A stretch of 64,000 bases of DNA, from the NCBI RefSeq assembly GCF_004134945.1, contig NZ_SBAP01000014.1, forward strand, positions 1 to 64,000, written 5' to 3'. The translations under genes and the position numbers were made by a program. The DNA is from Fusobacterium_C necrophorum_A. Its GTDB lineage: Bacteria; Fusobacteriota; Fusobacteriia; Fusobacteriales; Fusobacteriaceae. The notes beneath the pieces are model-generated. The model was given only the letters and a program-made list of their open reading frames with translations, ran no database searches and had not been told where the DNA came from. Shown piece by piece: positions 16,432 to 25,712 of the stretch. Each line of letters starts with the position of its first letter. The first letter of the stretch is position 1.

Positions 16432-17895
16432 TTATTTGAAATCCTCAAAAATAATATCTATCAGAGCCTTTGCAGTATGGGTCTTTGCCTCATATGCTAC
16501 AGTCATTCCTAATTTTTGCAAACTTGCCGTAGTCACGGGACCAATGGAAGCAATCTTTTTATTCAGGATAGCTTCTAAATCTCCTTCCATATTTTCATAA
16601 AAAGCTTCTACAGCGGAAGAACTTAAAAAAGTGATAATATCAATATGTTCTAATTGTTTCTTCATCTCTTCTTTTGCAAGCTTTCTTTTTTTGGTATGAT
16701 ATAACACTGCTGTTTCATAATTTCTTTGGTAAAGACTGCTGTATTTTTCGGGCTCACAGCGAGAAACATCGGAACTCACAATCAAGATATTTTCCTTTTT
16801 TTTTGTAAATTTGACGGCTTCCTCCGCCAATCTATCCATCAGATACTCTTCCGGCATAAAATCAGGTAGGACTTTATAGTGTTCCAAAGCTTCTTTGGTT
16901 TTTGCACCGACAACTCCGATTTTTATTTTGGAAAGGCTTCGTATATCCTTGATACGGCGAAAGAAAGCATTGACTCCATTCGGAGAATTGAATAAAATAG
17001 CGGAATATTTTGATAAAGAAGCTATATTCGCTTCCTGTTCTTCGATTGTAATCAAAGGAAGCTCTACGGGAATGCCTCCTTTGTCCCGAATATAGTTTGA
17101 CATCTCAAAGGCTTGTTTTTTATCACGTGTCACCAAAATTTTCTTTGCTTTTTTTGGTTCGAACCACTGTAATTTTGGATGAAGGGCAACGACTTCTCCG
17201 ATAATAATGATAGCAGGAGCTTTCACTTCTCTTTCTTTTGAAAGCTTCACTATATTTTCAAGAATTCCAATATGAACTTTTTGATGTTCTGTGGCTCCTT
17301 TTTCAATGACGGCAACAGGAGTATCTGGAGCTTTTCCATATCGTAATAAGTCTTGCACGATTCGTTCGAGATTTTTTACTCCCATTAAAAAAATCAAGCT
17401 TCCTTCTAATTTTGCAATATTTTCAAAATCATGCCATGTTCCATCTTCCATGGTATGTCCTGTAAAAACATGGAAAGATCTTGCAATATTACGATGTGTT
17501 ACCGGAATTCCCGCATAAGTTGGAACAGCAATGGAAGAAGTAATTCCCGGAACGATTTCAAAAGGAATTCCTTGTTCTGCTAAAGCTAAGATTTCTTCTC
17601 CTCCTCGACCAAAAACAAAAGAATCTCCTCCTTTGACTCTGGCTACTTGTTTTCCCTCCAGACATTTTTGGACTAAAGTTCGGTTGATTTCTTCTTGAAT
17701 CTTTCCTCCTTCCGTATTTTCTTTTCCGAGATAAATTTTTTCCGCTTCCTTTTTTACCAATCCTAAAATTTTGGGATTGATAAGTCTATCATAGATAATA
17801 CAGTCTGCCGTTTCTATGATTCGTTTTGCCTTGAGTGTCAGTAATTCAAAATCTCCCGGACCAGCTCCTAGGATATATGCCTTTCCTTTCTCCAT
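16432..17895 (-). CDS. cobA-hemD: Uroporphyrinogen-III methyltransferase/synthase fusion
   Basis: A 487-residue two-domain protein. Residues 1-245 are the SAM-dependent methyltransferase (GAGPGDFELLTLKA, VKGGDSFVFGRGGEE, VPGITSSIAVP) that makes precorrin-2. Residues 250-487 are uroporphyrinogen-III synthase (KKILVTRDK, FNSPNGVNAFF, SSSAVEAF, IGPVTTASL). The same fusion is known in Clostridia and Fusobacteria. It converts the HemC product to precorrin-2, feeding the dehydrogenase encoded downstream. Confidence 0.95.
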   Translation of the reverse strand: MEKGKAYILGAGPGDFELLTLKAKRIIETADCIIYDRLINPKILGLVKKEAEKIYLGKENTEGGKIQEEINRTLVQKCLEGKQVARVKGGDSFVFGRGGEEILALAEQGIPFEIVPGITSSIAVPTYAGIPVTHRNIARSFHVFTGHTMEDGTWHDFENIAKLEGSLIFLMGVKNLERIVQDLLRYGKAPDTPVAVIEKGATEHQKVHIGILENIVKLSKEREVKAPAIIIIGEVVALHPKLQWFEPKKAKKILVTRDKKQAFEMSNYIRDKGGIPVELPLITIEEQEANIASLSKYSAILFNSPNGVNAFFRRIKDIRSLSKIKIGVVGAKTKEALEHYKVLPDFMPEEYLMDRLAEEAVKFTKKKENILIVSSDVSRCEPEKYSSLYQRNYETAVLYHTKKRKLAKEEMKKQLEHIDIITFLSSSAVEAFYENMEGDLEAILNKKIASIGPVTTASLQKLGMTVAYEAKTHTAKALIDIIFEDFK

Positions 17896-17922
17896 AATTT
17901 TTTATAATCCTCCCTTTTTTCT

Positions 17923-18342
17923 TCATCGATAGAAGATACCTGCCAGACGCTCATCTTTGTCGAAACTGATAGTATAAATCAATGTATTTTTTGAATATTT
18001 TACCCGTTGTGCTACAACAATAAAATCTTGTTTATTTTCTTGAACTTTGCTAACCTCATAGTCTAAAAATGTTTCAAAACTTCCATTTGTTTCAAGTTGA
18101 GAATATATTTCCTGACATTTTTCCTCTGTCAAGGCTTTTTTTAATTCCTCGGTGCTGCTTTGTCTTATTTCTGTAGATTTTTTTTCATGAAATAAATTGA
18201 TGGTGTGCTGTGTCATTTCTCTATAGTGCTCTTTTTGGCTTTCGGATAGGTTGGAAGCGTTTTTGTTTGAACCGCAAGCAATCCATAAGACAGTTAAAAA
18301 AAGTAATAAAAGCAACCATTTGACAGAACGTAGTTTTTTCAT
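17923..18342 (-). CDS. DUF3887-type lipoprotein
   Basis: A 139-residue lipoprotein starting at 18342 (MKKLRSVK). It has a hydrophobic signal with IACG as lipobox. The mature part fits DUF3887: a helical region, then the strand-rich DYEVSKVQEN, VAQRVKYSKNTLIYTISFD and LAGIFYR. The start overlaps the YhfC-like gene stop by ATGA. Function unknown; its place in the tetrapyrrole operon may be incidental. Confidence 0.68.
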   Translation of the reverse strand: MKKLRSVKWLLLLLFLTVLWIACGSNKNASNLSESQKEHYREMTQHTINLFHEKKSTEIRQSSTEELKKALTEEKCQEIYSQLETNGSFETFLDYEVSKVQENKQDFIVVAQRVKYSKNTLIYTISFDKDERLAGIFYR

Positions 18343-18935
18343 AAGCTTTCCTCCCTTTTGTGATATTTTATAAGCAAAATCCCAATCCAAAGTACGATGA
18401 TAAAGAATAGAAATTCTACTTCCCAAATACTTCTTCGGAAGTATCCTGCGACAGGAATGATTGAATCTACGAAAGTATGAAGTAACATTGCCAATATAAG
18501 AATTCTATATTTTTTATTTTTCAAAAATCCCAGCCAAAGAAGAATCGATAATTCTATGTGAAGGAATGTAGCAAGGATTCTCTCCAAAATTCCCCAAATA
18601 CTGATACTGAAGAGAGCAGTATGGAAACCTGTAACATAAAAAAGATAAAGAATTTCCATGAGAGAATGTCCTAAACCGAAAATGGCAGCTTCTGCAATGT
18701 TACGACTATTTTTTAGCAGAAATTTTCGGAATAAAAATCGGAATCCTTCTTCGAAGAGACCGGCACTGGCAGCTATGAAAATGCCTGTTAAAAGAGGATT
18801 TTTCATTTCAAAAATAGTAAATTTTGGATTTTTGTAGATTATCGTTGTCAGCAGAGGAAGTCGAATCTTTATTTGAGAAATCCAAAAACACAGACTGCCT
18901 AAGAGCAGAATAAAAAAGTATTTTGTATATTTCAT
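18339..18935 (-). CDS. YhfC/PrsW-like intramembrane protease
   Basis: A 198-residue protein with five to six membrane spans. It shows the motif pattern of glutamic intramembrane proteases: FEEGFRFLF (EExxxR), a later FGLGHS and HTFVDSIIP in the last spans. The best match is the YhfC family. It is coupled to the lipoprotein gene that follows, so it may act on or with it, but that is only inferred from the overlap. Confidence 0.7.
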   Translation of the reverse strand: MKYTKYFFILLLGSLCFWISQIKIRLPLLTTIIYKNPKFTIFEMKNPLLTGIFIAASAGLFEEGFRFLFRKFLLKNSRNIAEAAIFGLGHSLMEILYLFYVTGFHTALFSISIWGILERILATFLHIELSILLWLGFLKNKKYRILILAMLLHTFVDSIIPVAGYFRRSIWEVEFLFFIIVLWIGILLIKYHKREESL

Positions 18936-18983
18936 GTTTCCTCCTGTTTCACAAAGACAAGGATGGAGAATTGATAAAAAATT

Positions 18984-19763
18984 TTATATCAAATGGTTCT
19001 CCAAACAATAGTAATAAATTCCGTCTTCCGCTACTTCTCCACAAATTTCATCCGCAATTTCTTTTAATTGCTCCGAAGCATTTTTCATCGCAATTCCCCT
19101 TCCCACTGCTTTCAACATTTCAATATCGTTATTGCCGTCTCCAAAAGCCATAGCCTCGGCTCTATCTATCTGATAATAGTCTAAAACTTTTTGAATTCCC
19201 AGTCCTTTTCCTCCGATTTTAGGAATAATATCCACCGCTCTATCCCACCATGCTGCGATTTTCGCTTGCTGAACTCCTTGCATCAAAGAAGAATATTCTT
19301 CTTTCCTACATCCTAACAGGACTTGAAATATCTCTTCCCGTTTTGCAATCTCCTCGAAGTCATCCGCAATTTCTATTTGAGCACCGCCAAAGCTATAGTA
19401 TTCTATCAAATCCTCATCTTTTCCATTTGATGCCAAACGATTTTTGGTCGCTAAGGAGAGAGGTCTGCCAATCTGAGAGGCGTTTTTTATAATAGTTTGA
19501 ATGTCTTCATTGGGAATGGAATTACTAAAAATGGTTTTCTCATTGTTAAAACAGTAGGAACCGTTATAACTTAGGAATACATCGAATTTCACTCCCTCAA
19601 ATGTTGGAAGAATCATCGGAGAACGTCCCGTTGCCATGGCGATTAAAATATTTTTTTCTTGTAATCTTTTCAATGTTTCTAACATTTTTGGAGAGATATG
19701 TTTCTTCTTCATGTCAATGAGAGTTCCGTCAATATCAAAGAAAATAATTTTAACAGGATTCAT
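18984..19763 (-). CDS. Cof-type HAD phosphatase
   Basis: A 259-residue HAD hydrolase of the Cof/class IIB type. The N-terminal FFDIDGTLID holds the nucleophile aspartate, ATGRSP is motif II, and FGDGNNDIEML is motif IV. Such enzymes dephosphorylate sugar phosphates, pyridoxal phosphate or FMN; specificity cannot be read. It interrupts the hem genes between hemC and the YhfC-like gene. Its ribosome site is AAAGGAGTG. Confidence 0.88.
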   Translation of the reverse strand: MNPVKIIFFDIDGTLIDMKKKHISPKMLETLKRLQEKNILIAMATGRSPMILPTFEGVKFDVFLSYNGSYCFNNEKTIFSNSIPNEDIQTIIKNASQIGRPLSLATKNRLASNGKDEDLIEYYSFGGAQIEIADDFEEIAKREEIFQVLLGCRKEEYSSLMQGVQQAKIAAWWDRAVDIIPKIGGKGLGIQKVLDYYQIDRAEAMAFGDGNNDIEMLKAVGRGIAMKNASEQLKEIADEICGEVAEDGIYYYCLENHLI

Positions 19764-19832
19764 CTTCCCACTCCTTTTTTACTCCATATGGTTTATATCC
19801 TTTTTGAATGAACTGTATATAAAAAAATTTTT

Positions 19833-20738
19833 TTATTTCTGCTTCATCATTTTTTGAATTTCCTGTGCAGCCATGATGGCAATTTCTTTTCCTTTTGTGA
19901 TGTTTTCCGTAATTATAGTTTGATAGCTCTTTTCCTTATGGGAATACATGGCATGAAAGAGAATGTTTTTTCCTTCTACCTTCGAATAACAGCCCATAGG
20001 AGTGTGGCAGCCTCCGTCGAAAATTCTGGAAAACTCCCTCTCTATTTCCAAAATTTTTGCCAAGTTTTCGTCATGAATACTTTGTAATATGTTTCGAGTT
20101 TCTTCATCATTTTCTCGACATTGAATATAGAGAGCTCCCTGTGCGGGAGCAGGAGAGAAGACGGTCGGGTTCAGGTACTCCGTAATTTTTTCTTCCAGTC
20201 CTACTCTTTTTAAACCTGCTGCAGCCAGTACAATGGCATCATAGTGACCTTCTTCCAATTTTTTCAGTCGGGTATGAATATTTCCACGAAGAGCTTTGAT
20301 TTCAAGATCAGGGCGAAATTGTTTTATATTTTGAATTCTTCGTAAGGAAGAGGTGCCTAGAATAGCTCCTTTGGGAAGCTCTGCCAATGTTTTTCCGGAA
20401 GAGCTGACAAGAACGTCTCGAACATCTTCCCGAACGGGAATTGCTCCACAGATAAGTCCGACCGGAGAACGACTCGGAACATCTTTCATAGAATGAACGG
20501 CAATATCAATCTCCTTCTCCAATAAACTTTTCTCAATTTCTTTGGTAAAAAAACTTTTTAAGGATAGCTCACTGTTCCCAAAATGGGAAGTCAAGTCTTT
20601 ATCTCCCTGCGTTTCGATGACTTGAATGGAAAAGGTAAGCTGAGGATAGTGTCGTTGCAGTTGTTTTTTAACCCAATTTGTTTGAGCCAATGCCAAAATA
20701 CTTCCTCGACTTCCTAAAATAATATGATGTTTTAACAT
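19833..20738 (-). CDS. hemC: Hydroxymethylbilane synthase (porphobilinogen deaminase)
   Basis: A 301-residue enzyme that polymerises four porphobilinogens. GSRGSILALAQT is at the start, the catalytic aspartate is in HSMKDVPS, and the dipyrromethane cofactor is held by the Cys of DGGCHTPMG. Length is normal. Its ATG overlaps the hemA stop by 7 bases. Confidence 0.96.
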   Translation of the reverse strand: MLKHHIILGSRGSILALAQTNWVKKQLQRHYPQLTFSIQVIETQGDKDLTSHFGNSELSLKSFFTKEIEKSLLEKEIDIAVHSMKDVPSRSPVGLICGAIPVREDVRDVLVSSSGKTLAELPKGAILGTSSLRRIQNIKQFRPDLEIKALRGNIHTRLKKLEEGHYDAIVLAAAGLKRVGLEEKITEYLNPTVFSPAPAQGALYIQCRENDEETRNILQSIHDENLAKILEIEREFSRIFDGGCHTPMGCYSKVEGKNILFHAMYSHKEKSYQTIITENITKGKEIAIMAAQEIQKMMKQK

Positions 20739-21742
20739 ACTGAAGCCTCCTGTTTATTTTCATAATAGGAAAGTGCCTTATGAATACTTTCTATTTGCTC
20801 TTCCAGAAGATAAAAATACTCGTCCAACAATTGCTCTCGAAAGGAGCCGTGTTGTTTCGAAATCTTCCAAATATCATCTAAATTGAGAACTTGGACTCCT
20901 TCAAGATTTGCAATACGAGGGTCAATATCTCTGGGAACCGCCAAGTCCAACATCAGGTAATTCTTTTCCTGTTTTTTTTCTAAAAATCGTTCATATTCCA
21001 ACACAATATGAGAAGCGGAAGTAGCCGAGATAATAATGTCCACTTTGGCAATCCACTCGTATTTGTCACGAAAGTCAATGATATTCACCTGATAGGCATT
21101 GGAAATTCTCTCCGCTTTATGATAGCTCCGATTGGTAATATAGAGATTGGAAAAGTCTTCTTTTACTAAAAGAGAGAGAATAGACTGAGCCAGCTCTCCG
21201 ACTCCCAATAAGAGAATTTTTTTTTCCTGCACATTTGGAATTCTTTCTTGGATAGAATGTAGGGTAATGGCTTCCAAAGAAAGAGCATGATGAGCAATAT
21301 TACTTTTGGTTCTGAATTTTTTTCCCAATGTTATGATTTTTTGGAAGATAATATTGAAAAGTTTGGAGCTGTGTTTCTCTTCCAAAGCCTTTGTATAGGC
21401 GTGTTTCATCTGTGACAAAATTTGATCTTCCCCCTTGATGACCGAAAAAAATCCACAAACGACTTTTGCTAAGTGTAGGAGCGCCTCTTCTCCTTGCTTC
21501 ATTTGCAGCCCCCGTTGAGTGGGAAATCTTTCTCTTATTTCTTCCAATCTTGTATTGTCAAGGAGCTCCATGTAAAATTCGACTCGTAAACAGGTGGAAA
21601 GATCCACATAAGCTTGAATTTTTCCTGTTTGAAAAAGTTCTTCCAAAAGAGCTTTCGGTTTCTGCCTGATAAATTCTTCTCGTTCTTGCATAGAAAGTAT
21701 TTTATGAGAAATTCCAATCATTGCAAAATTTTTGATATTCAT
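20732..21742 (-). CDS. hemA: Glutamyl-tRNA reductase
   Basis: A 336-residue enzyme, rather short compared with the 400-450 residues usual in the family. It has the catalytic Cys in DLSTCLRVEFY (usually STCNRTE, so Asn is Leu here), the NADPH-domain loop LLLGVGELAQ, and MLDLAVPRDIDP. The dimerisation domain at the C-terminus is shortened. It is the first gene of the tetrapyrrole operon and sets its flux. Confidence 0.94.
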   Translation of the reverse strand: MNIKNFAMIGISHKILSMQEREEFIRQKPKALLEELFQTGKIQAYVDLSTCLRVEFYMELLDNTRLEEIRERFPTQRGLQMKQGEEALLHLAKVVCGFFSVIKGEDQILSQMKHAYTKALEEKHSSKLFNIIFQKIITLGKKFRTKSNIAHHALSLEAITLHSIQERIPNVQEKKILLLGVGELAQSILSLLVKEDFSNLYITNRSYHKAERISNAYQVNIIDFRDKYEWIAKVDIIISATSASHIVLEYERFLEKKQEKNYLMLDLAVPRDIDPRIANLEGVQVLNLDDIWKISKQHGSFREQLLDEYFYLLEEQIESIHKALSYYENKQEASVC

Positions 21743-21778
21743 TTTTAAATCCTTTCTTTTTCACTAATCTTCTTTTTC

Positions 21779-21807
21779 ATTATAACTCAATTTTTTGTTT
21801 CCTACAA
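21779..21807 (-). promoter_or_regulatory. Candidate promoter for the tetrapyrrole operon
   Basis: Read on the minus strand, TTGTAG (21807-21802) and TATAAT (21784-21779) are 17 bases apart, with TATAAT about 37 bases before the hemA ATG. No riboswitch-like fold was recognised in the short leader. Confidence 0.5.
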
Positions 21808-21897
21808 TGTTTTCTTTGGTAGGGAAAAAACTTTTCATTTCTTGGAAGATATGATAAAATAGACTTATCTAAAAAAGGAAAAGATAAGGAGTTTGGA

Positions 21898-22767
21898 TTG
21901 CATAAATATATTGTGGAGCCGGAATATGACGGCTATGAAATTGGAGAATACTTGAAAGAAACAAAAGGATATTCGGGAAGAGGACTTCGAAAACTGGAAA
22001 TTTATTTGAATGGGAAGAAGATGAAAAATACGGCGAAAAAAATTCGGAAATTAAACCGTATTTTGATTGTGGAAAAAGAAAAAGAAACAGGGATTCGCCC
22101 TATGGAGATTCCTTTGGATGTAGTATATGAAGATGAGAATTTATTGGTACTTAACAAACAAGCCAATTTGGTAACACATCCCACAACAAAAAAAGTAGAT
22201 ACTACTTTGGCGAACGGAGTCGTTGCTTATTTTTTAAAAACGACGGGAAAAACAATGGTTCCAAGGTTTTATAATCGTTTGGATATGAATACCACAGGTT
22301 TAATTATCGTAACGAAAAATGCCTACTCTCAAGCCTATTTACAAGAAAAAACGGAGGTCAGAAAATCATATCAAACGATAGTGAAAGGCATGGTAGAACA
22401 AGATGAATTTTATATTACCAGACCGATTGGAAAAGTGGGAGAGGATTTACGCAGAGTGGAGTTGCCGGTCGAAAAAGGAGGACAGGAGGCAAAAACTTTT
22501 GTCAAAGTATTGAAACGTTTTCCTCAAAAAAATAGAACTTTGTTGGAGGTCACATTGTTTACGGGGAGAACACATCAAATTCGGGCTCATTTGTCCTTAG
22601 AAGGCTATCCTATTGTGGGAGATGATTTATACGGTGGAAGGGAGGAAACAATAAAAAGACAACTTTTGCATGCCTATCGTCTTCGTTTCCAAAATCCCAA
22701 AAATGCAGAGGAACAAGAAATTGTCATTGACTTGCCACAGGATATGAAAGACTATTTAAATGGGTAA
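21898..22767 (+). CDS. RluA-family pseudouridine synthase
   Basis: A 289-residue protein with an N-terminal S4-like segment (about 15-60) and a catalytic domain with the RLDMNTTGL motif holding the nucleophile aspartate, plus GRTHQIRAHL. It modifies uridines in rRNA or tRNA; which of the RluA/RluC/RluD types it is cannot be told. The start is TTG at 21898 behind AAGGAG, and it is transcribed divergently from the tetrapyrrole operon. Confidence 0.88.
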   Translation: MHKYIVEPEYDGYEIGEYLKETKGYSGRGLRKLEIYLNGKKMKNTAKKIRKLNRILIVEKEKETGIRPMEIPLDVVYEDENLLVLNKQANLVTHPTTKKVDTTLANGVVAYFLKTTGKTMVPRFYNRLDMNTTGLIIVTKNAYSQAYLQEKTEVRKSYQTIVKGMVEQDEFYITRPIGKVGEDLRRVELPVEKGGQEAKTFVKVLKRFPQKNRTLLEVTLFTGRTHQIRAHLSLEGYPIVGDDLYGGREETIKRQLLHAYRLRFQNPKNAEEQEIVIDLPQDMKDYLNG

Positions 22768-22808
22768 AAACTGTTCATCTTCGGAGTAAAAGTAATTCTT
22801 CAATCTCA

Positions 22809-22837
22809 TTGACAAAGAGGGAAACTTATTATATAGT
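22809..22837 (+). promoter_or_regulatory. Strong promoter for gapA
   Basis: A consensus TTGACA (22809-22814) and TATAGT (22832-22837) with exactly 17 bases between, about 65 bases before gapA. It fits a highly expressed glycolytic gene. Confidence 0.7.
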
Positions 22838-22904
22838 AATGGAAAGAGACAAACGATTAAAGAAATATAGAGTAATGTTTAGGTAAAATTTTAGGAGGGA
22901 TGGC

Positions 22905-23909
22905 ATGTCAGTAAAAGTAGCAATTAACGGGTTTGGAAGAATAGGAAGATTAGCATTAAGAGTCATGAGTGAAAATCCTGAATACGATGTTGTAGCAATC
23001 AACGACTTAACGGATGCAAAAACCTTAGCACATTTATTTAAATATGATTCGGCACAAGGAAGATTTCAAGGAACGATTGATGTAACAGAAGAAGGCTTTG
23101 TAGTCAATGGAGATTCCATTCAAGTCTTTGCAAAAGCAAATCCGGAAGAATTGCCTTGGAAAGAATTGGGAATTGACGTAGTATTGGAATGTACAGGATT
23201 CTTTACCAGCAAAGAGAAAGCGGAAGCTCATATCAAAGCGGGAGCCAAGAAAGTTGTAATTTCCGCACCAGCAACCGGAGATTTAAAAACAGTAGTATAC
23301 AATGTAAACCATGATATTTTAGATGGAAGTGAAACTGTTATTTCAGGAGCTTCCTGTACAACAAACTGTTTAGCACCTATGGCAAAAGTATTGCATGATA
23401 ACTTCGGAATTGTAGAAGGATTGATGACGACCATTCATGCATATACCAATGATCAAAATACTTTGGATGCTCCACATAAAAAAGGAGATTTGAGAAGAGC
23501 GAGAGCAGCTGCGGCAAATATCGTTCCCAATACAACAGGAGCAGCAAAAGCAATCGGTTTGGTCATTCCTGAACTAAAAGGAAAATTAGACGGAGCAGCT
23601 CAAAGAGTGCCTGTTATTACGGGATCCATTACAGAGTTAGTTACCGTATTGGAAAAATCTGTCAGCGTAGAAGAAATCAATGCAGCAATGAAGGCGGCAG
23701 CCAATGAATCTTTTGGATATAATGACGAAGATATTGTGTCAAGCGATGTGATTGGATGTAGATTCGGTTCTTTATTCGATGCCACGCAAACAAGAGTGAT
23801 GACTGTCGGAGACAAACAATTGGTAAAAACAGTTTCTTGGTATGACAATGAAATGTCTTATACTTCTCAATTGATTAGAACTTTAGGAGCAGTTACGAAA
23901 GCAAAATAA
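22905..23909 (+). CDS. gapA: Glyceraldehyde-3-phosphate dehydrogenase, type I
   Basis: A 334-residue glycolytic enzyme. NAD-binding GFGRIGRLALR is at the N-terminus, the catalytic Cys is in SGASCTTNCLAP near residue 150, and the conserved SWYDNEMSY stretch is near the C-terminus. It has a strong promoter and its own terminator, then pgk follows. Length is exactly typical. Confidence 0.98.
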   Translation: MSVKVAINGFGRIGRLALRVMSENPEYDVVAINDLTDAKTLAHLFKYDSAQGRFQGTIDVTEEGFVVNGDSIQVFAKANPEELPWKELGIDVVLECTGFFTSKEKAEAHIKAGAKKVVISAPATGDLKTVVYNVNHDILDGSETVISGASCTTNCLAPMAKVLHDNFGIVEGLMTTIHAYTNDQNTLDAPHKKGDLRRARAAAANIVPNTTGAAKAIGLVIPELKGKLDGAAQRVPVITGSITELVTVLEKSVSVEEINAAMKAAANESFGYNDEDIVSSDVIGCRFGSLFDATQTRVMTVGDKQLVKTVSWYDNEMSYTSQLIRTLGAVTKAK

Positions 23910-23922
23910 GAAAGCCTAGTGA

Positions 23923-23949
23923 GCGGAGCCTGAAGAGGCTCCGTTTTTT
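23923..23949 (+). terminator. Terminator after gapA
   Basis: CGGAGCC (23924-23930) and GGCTCCG (23937-23943) form a perfect GC-rich stem with a six-base loop and a T6 tail. It partly separates gapA from pgk, 62 bases apart. Confidence 0.85.
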
Positions 23950-23970
23950 ATAATAATCCAAGGAGGAAAG

Positions 23971-25170
23971 ATGGCAAAAAAAAATATTCGAGATTTAGAA
24001 TTACGAGGAAAAAAAGTATTGATGAGAGTGGACTTCAATGTTCCTATGAAAGAGGGAAAAATTACAGATGAGAATAGAATTGTGGCAGCACTCCCAACGA
24101 TTCAATATGCTTTGGAACAAGGAGGAAGAGTGATTGCTTTTTCGCATTTAGGAAAAGTAAAAACGGAAGAAGATTTGAAAACAAAATCTTTGCGACCGGT
24201 AGCGGAAAGACTTTCTGAATTACTGGCAAAAGAAGTAAAATTTATAGCAGCGACTCGAGGAGCCGAATTGGAAGCGGCGGTGAATTCTTTACAAGATGGG
24301 GAAATCATGATGTTTGAAAATACAAGATTTGAAGATTTGGACGGAAAGAAAGAATCCAAGAATGATGTAGAGTTAGGAAAATATTGGGCTTCTTTAGGAG
24401 ATGTCTTCATCAATGATGCTTTTGGAACGGCTCATAGAGCTCATGCTTCCAATGTAGGAATCGCTTCCAACATTGGAGAGGGAAAATCGGCAGCAGGTTT
24501 CTTAATGGAAAAGGAAATTCGATTTATTGGAGGAGCTGTGGATGCACCGGAAAGACCTTTGGTGGCTATTTTGGGAGGAGCAAAAGTTTCTGATAAAATC
24601 GGAGTCATTGAAAACTTATTGGAAAAAGCCGATAAAGTCCTGGTAGGAGGAGCGATGATGTTTACTTTCTTAAGAGCTTTAGGAAAGAACACAGGAACTT
24701 CTTTGGTGGAAGAAGATAAGATAACATTGGCAAAAGCTTTATTGGAAAAATCCAATGGAAAATTAGTATTACCGATAGATACCGTAGTAGCGAAAGAATT
24801 TAAAAATGATGCAGCTCATCGAACTGTTTCTGTGGACGCAGTGCCGACAGAGGAAATGGGATTGGATATAGGAGCAGGAACAGTGGAATTGTTTTCCAAA
24901 GAGATTGCGAAGGCAAAAACAGTGGTATGGAACGGACCGATGGGAGTATTTGAAATGCAGAATTATGCGAAAGGAACCATAGGAGTTTGTGAAGCCATTG
25001 CTCATCTGGAGGGAGCAACTACGATTATCGGGGGAGGAGATTCTGCCGCCGCTGCCATTAGTTTAGGATATGCGGATAAATTCACTCATATCTCTACGGG
25101 AGGAGGAGCTTCTTTAGAGTACTTGGAAGGAAAAGTATTACCGGGAGTCGCCTCTATTTCTGAAAAATAA
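23971..25170 (+). CDS. pgk: Phosphoglycerate kinase
   Basis: A 399-residue enzyme with RVDFNVPM, the ENTRF substrate loop, NGPMGVFE and GGGDSAAA. It makes ATP from 1,3-bisphosphoglycerate. It starts behind CCAAGGAGG and follows gapA. The end of the gene forms an inverted repeat (25157-25165 with 25171-25179) but lacks a T tail on this strand, so it is not called a terminator. Confidence 0.98.
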   Translation: MAKKNIRDLELRGKKVLMRVDFNVPMKEGKITDENRIVAALPTIQYALEQGGRVIAFSHLGKVKTEEDLKTKSLRPVAERLSELLAKEVKFIAATRGAELEAAVNSLQDGEIMMFENTRFEDLDGKKESKNDVELGKYWASLGDVFINDAFGTAHRAHASNVGIASNIGEGKSAAGFLMEKEIRFIGGAVDAPERPLVAILGGAKVSDKIGVIENLLEKADKVLVGGAMMFTFLRALGKNTGTSLVEEDKITLAKALLEKSNGKLVLPIDTVVAKEFKNDAAHRTVSVDAVPTEEMGLDIGAGTVELFSKEIAKAKTVVWNGPMGVFEMQNYAKGTIGVCEAIAHLEGATTIIGGGDSAAAAISLGYADKFTHISTGGGASLEYLEGKVLPGVASISEK

Positions 25171-25192
25171 TTTCAGAAAAAAATAATTAGGA

Positions 25193-25222
25193 TTGCTATT
25201 TTTGAAAATGCTATGATATAAT
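25193..25222 (+). promoter_or_regulatory. Candidate promoter for the FMN-binding protein gene
   Basis: TTGCTA (25193-25198) and a consensus TATAAT (25217-25222) lie 18 bases apart, 28 bases before the ATG. Confidence 0.55.
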
Positions 25223-25250
25223 AGAAAAAAATAGAGAAAGAGGAAAACAG

Positions 25251-25613
25251 ATGACATATCAAAACAGAATTAAATATATTTCTATGGTTCTTGTAATTGC
25301 TGCTGCTATTTCCGTTGTCTTATTACAAAGGAACGCACCAAAGGTGTATGAGGGAATAGGAGAAGGATTCGAAAATGAGATTCGGGTACAAGTAACAGCG
25401 TACCGAAATCGAGAGAATGAGATTAGAATTACGGATATTCAAGTCGAGCATGAAGATACTCCGGAAGTTGGAGGAATGGCAATTTCATCTTTGACTGAGA
25501 AAATAAAAAGTATGCAAACTTTGGATGTAGATGTTGTAGCAGGAGCTTCATCCAGTTCTCAAGGATTTTTGGATGCCATAAGAGATGCAGTAAAAAAAAT
25601 ACCTGAAAAATAA
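25251..25613 (+). CDS. Small FMN-binding domain protein
   Basis: A 120-residue protein with an N-terminal membrane anchor (about 8-25) and an FMN_bind domain. The VVAGASSSSQ motif near residue 98 resembles the SGAT-S sequence to which flavin is attached in Rnf/Nqr-type subunits. It may be an extracytoplasmic electron carrier. It is a single gene, flanked by its own promoter and a terminator. Confidence 0.72.
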   Translation: MTYQNRIKYISMVLVIAAAISVVLLQRNAPKVYEGIGEGFENEIRVQVTAYRNRENEIRITDIQVEHEDTPEVGGMAISSLTEKIKSMQTLDVDVVAGASSSSQGFLDAIRDAVKKIPEK

Positions 25614-25619
25614 AAAATA

Positions 25620-25661
25620 AAGGGGTTATCTCAGAATATTGATTTTGAGATAGCCTTTCTT
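25620..25661 (+). terminator. Terminator after the FMN-binding protein gene
   Basis: GGTTATCTCA (25624-25633) pairs with TGAGATAGCC (25646-25655) with one G-U pair, loop of 12, followed by TTTCTT. A moderately strong intrinsic terminator. Confidence 0.7.
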
Positions 25662-25712
25662 CATTCTATGTTGTATATTTTGCACATGGAAAAGAGACTT
25701 GGGAGAGAATAG

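Noticed and set aside
25157..25179. Perfect 9-bp inverted repeat at the pgk end as a terminator
   Set aside because: It lies over the final codons and is followed by A, not T, on the coding strand, so it does not fit an intrinsic terminator for pgk.
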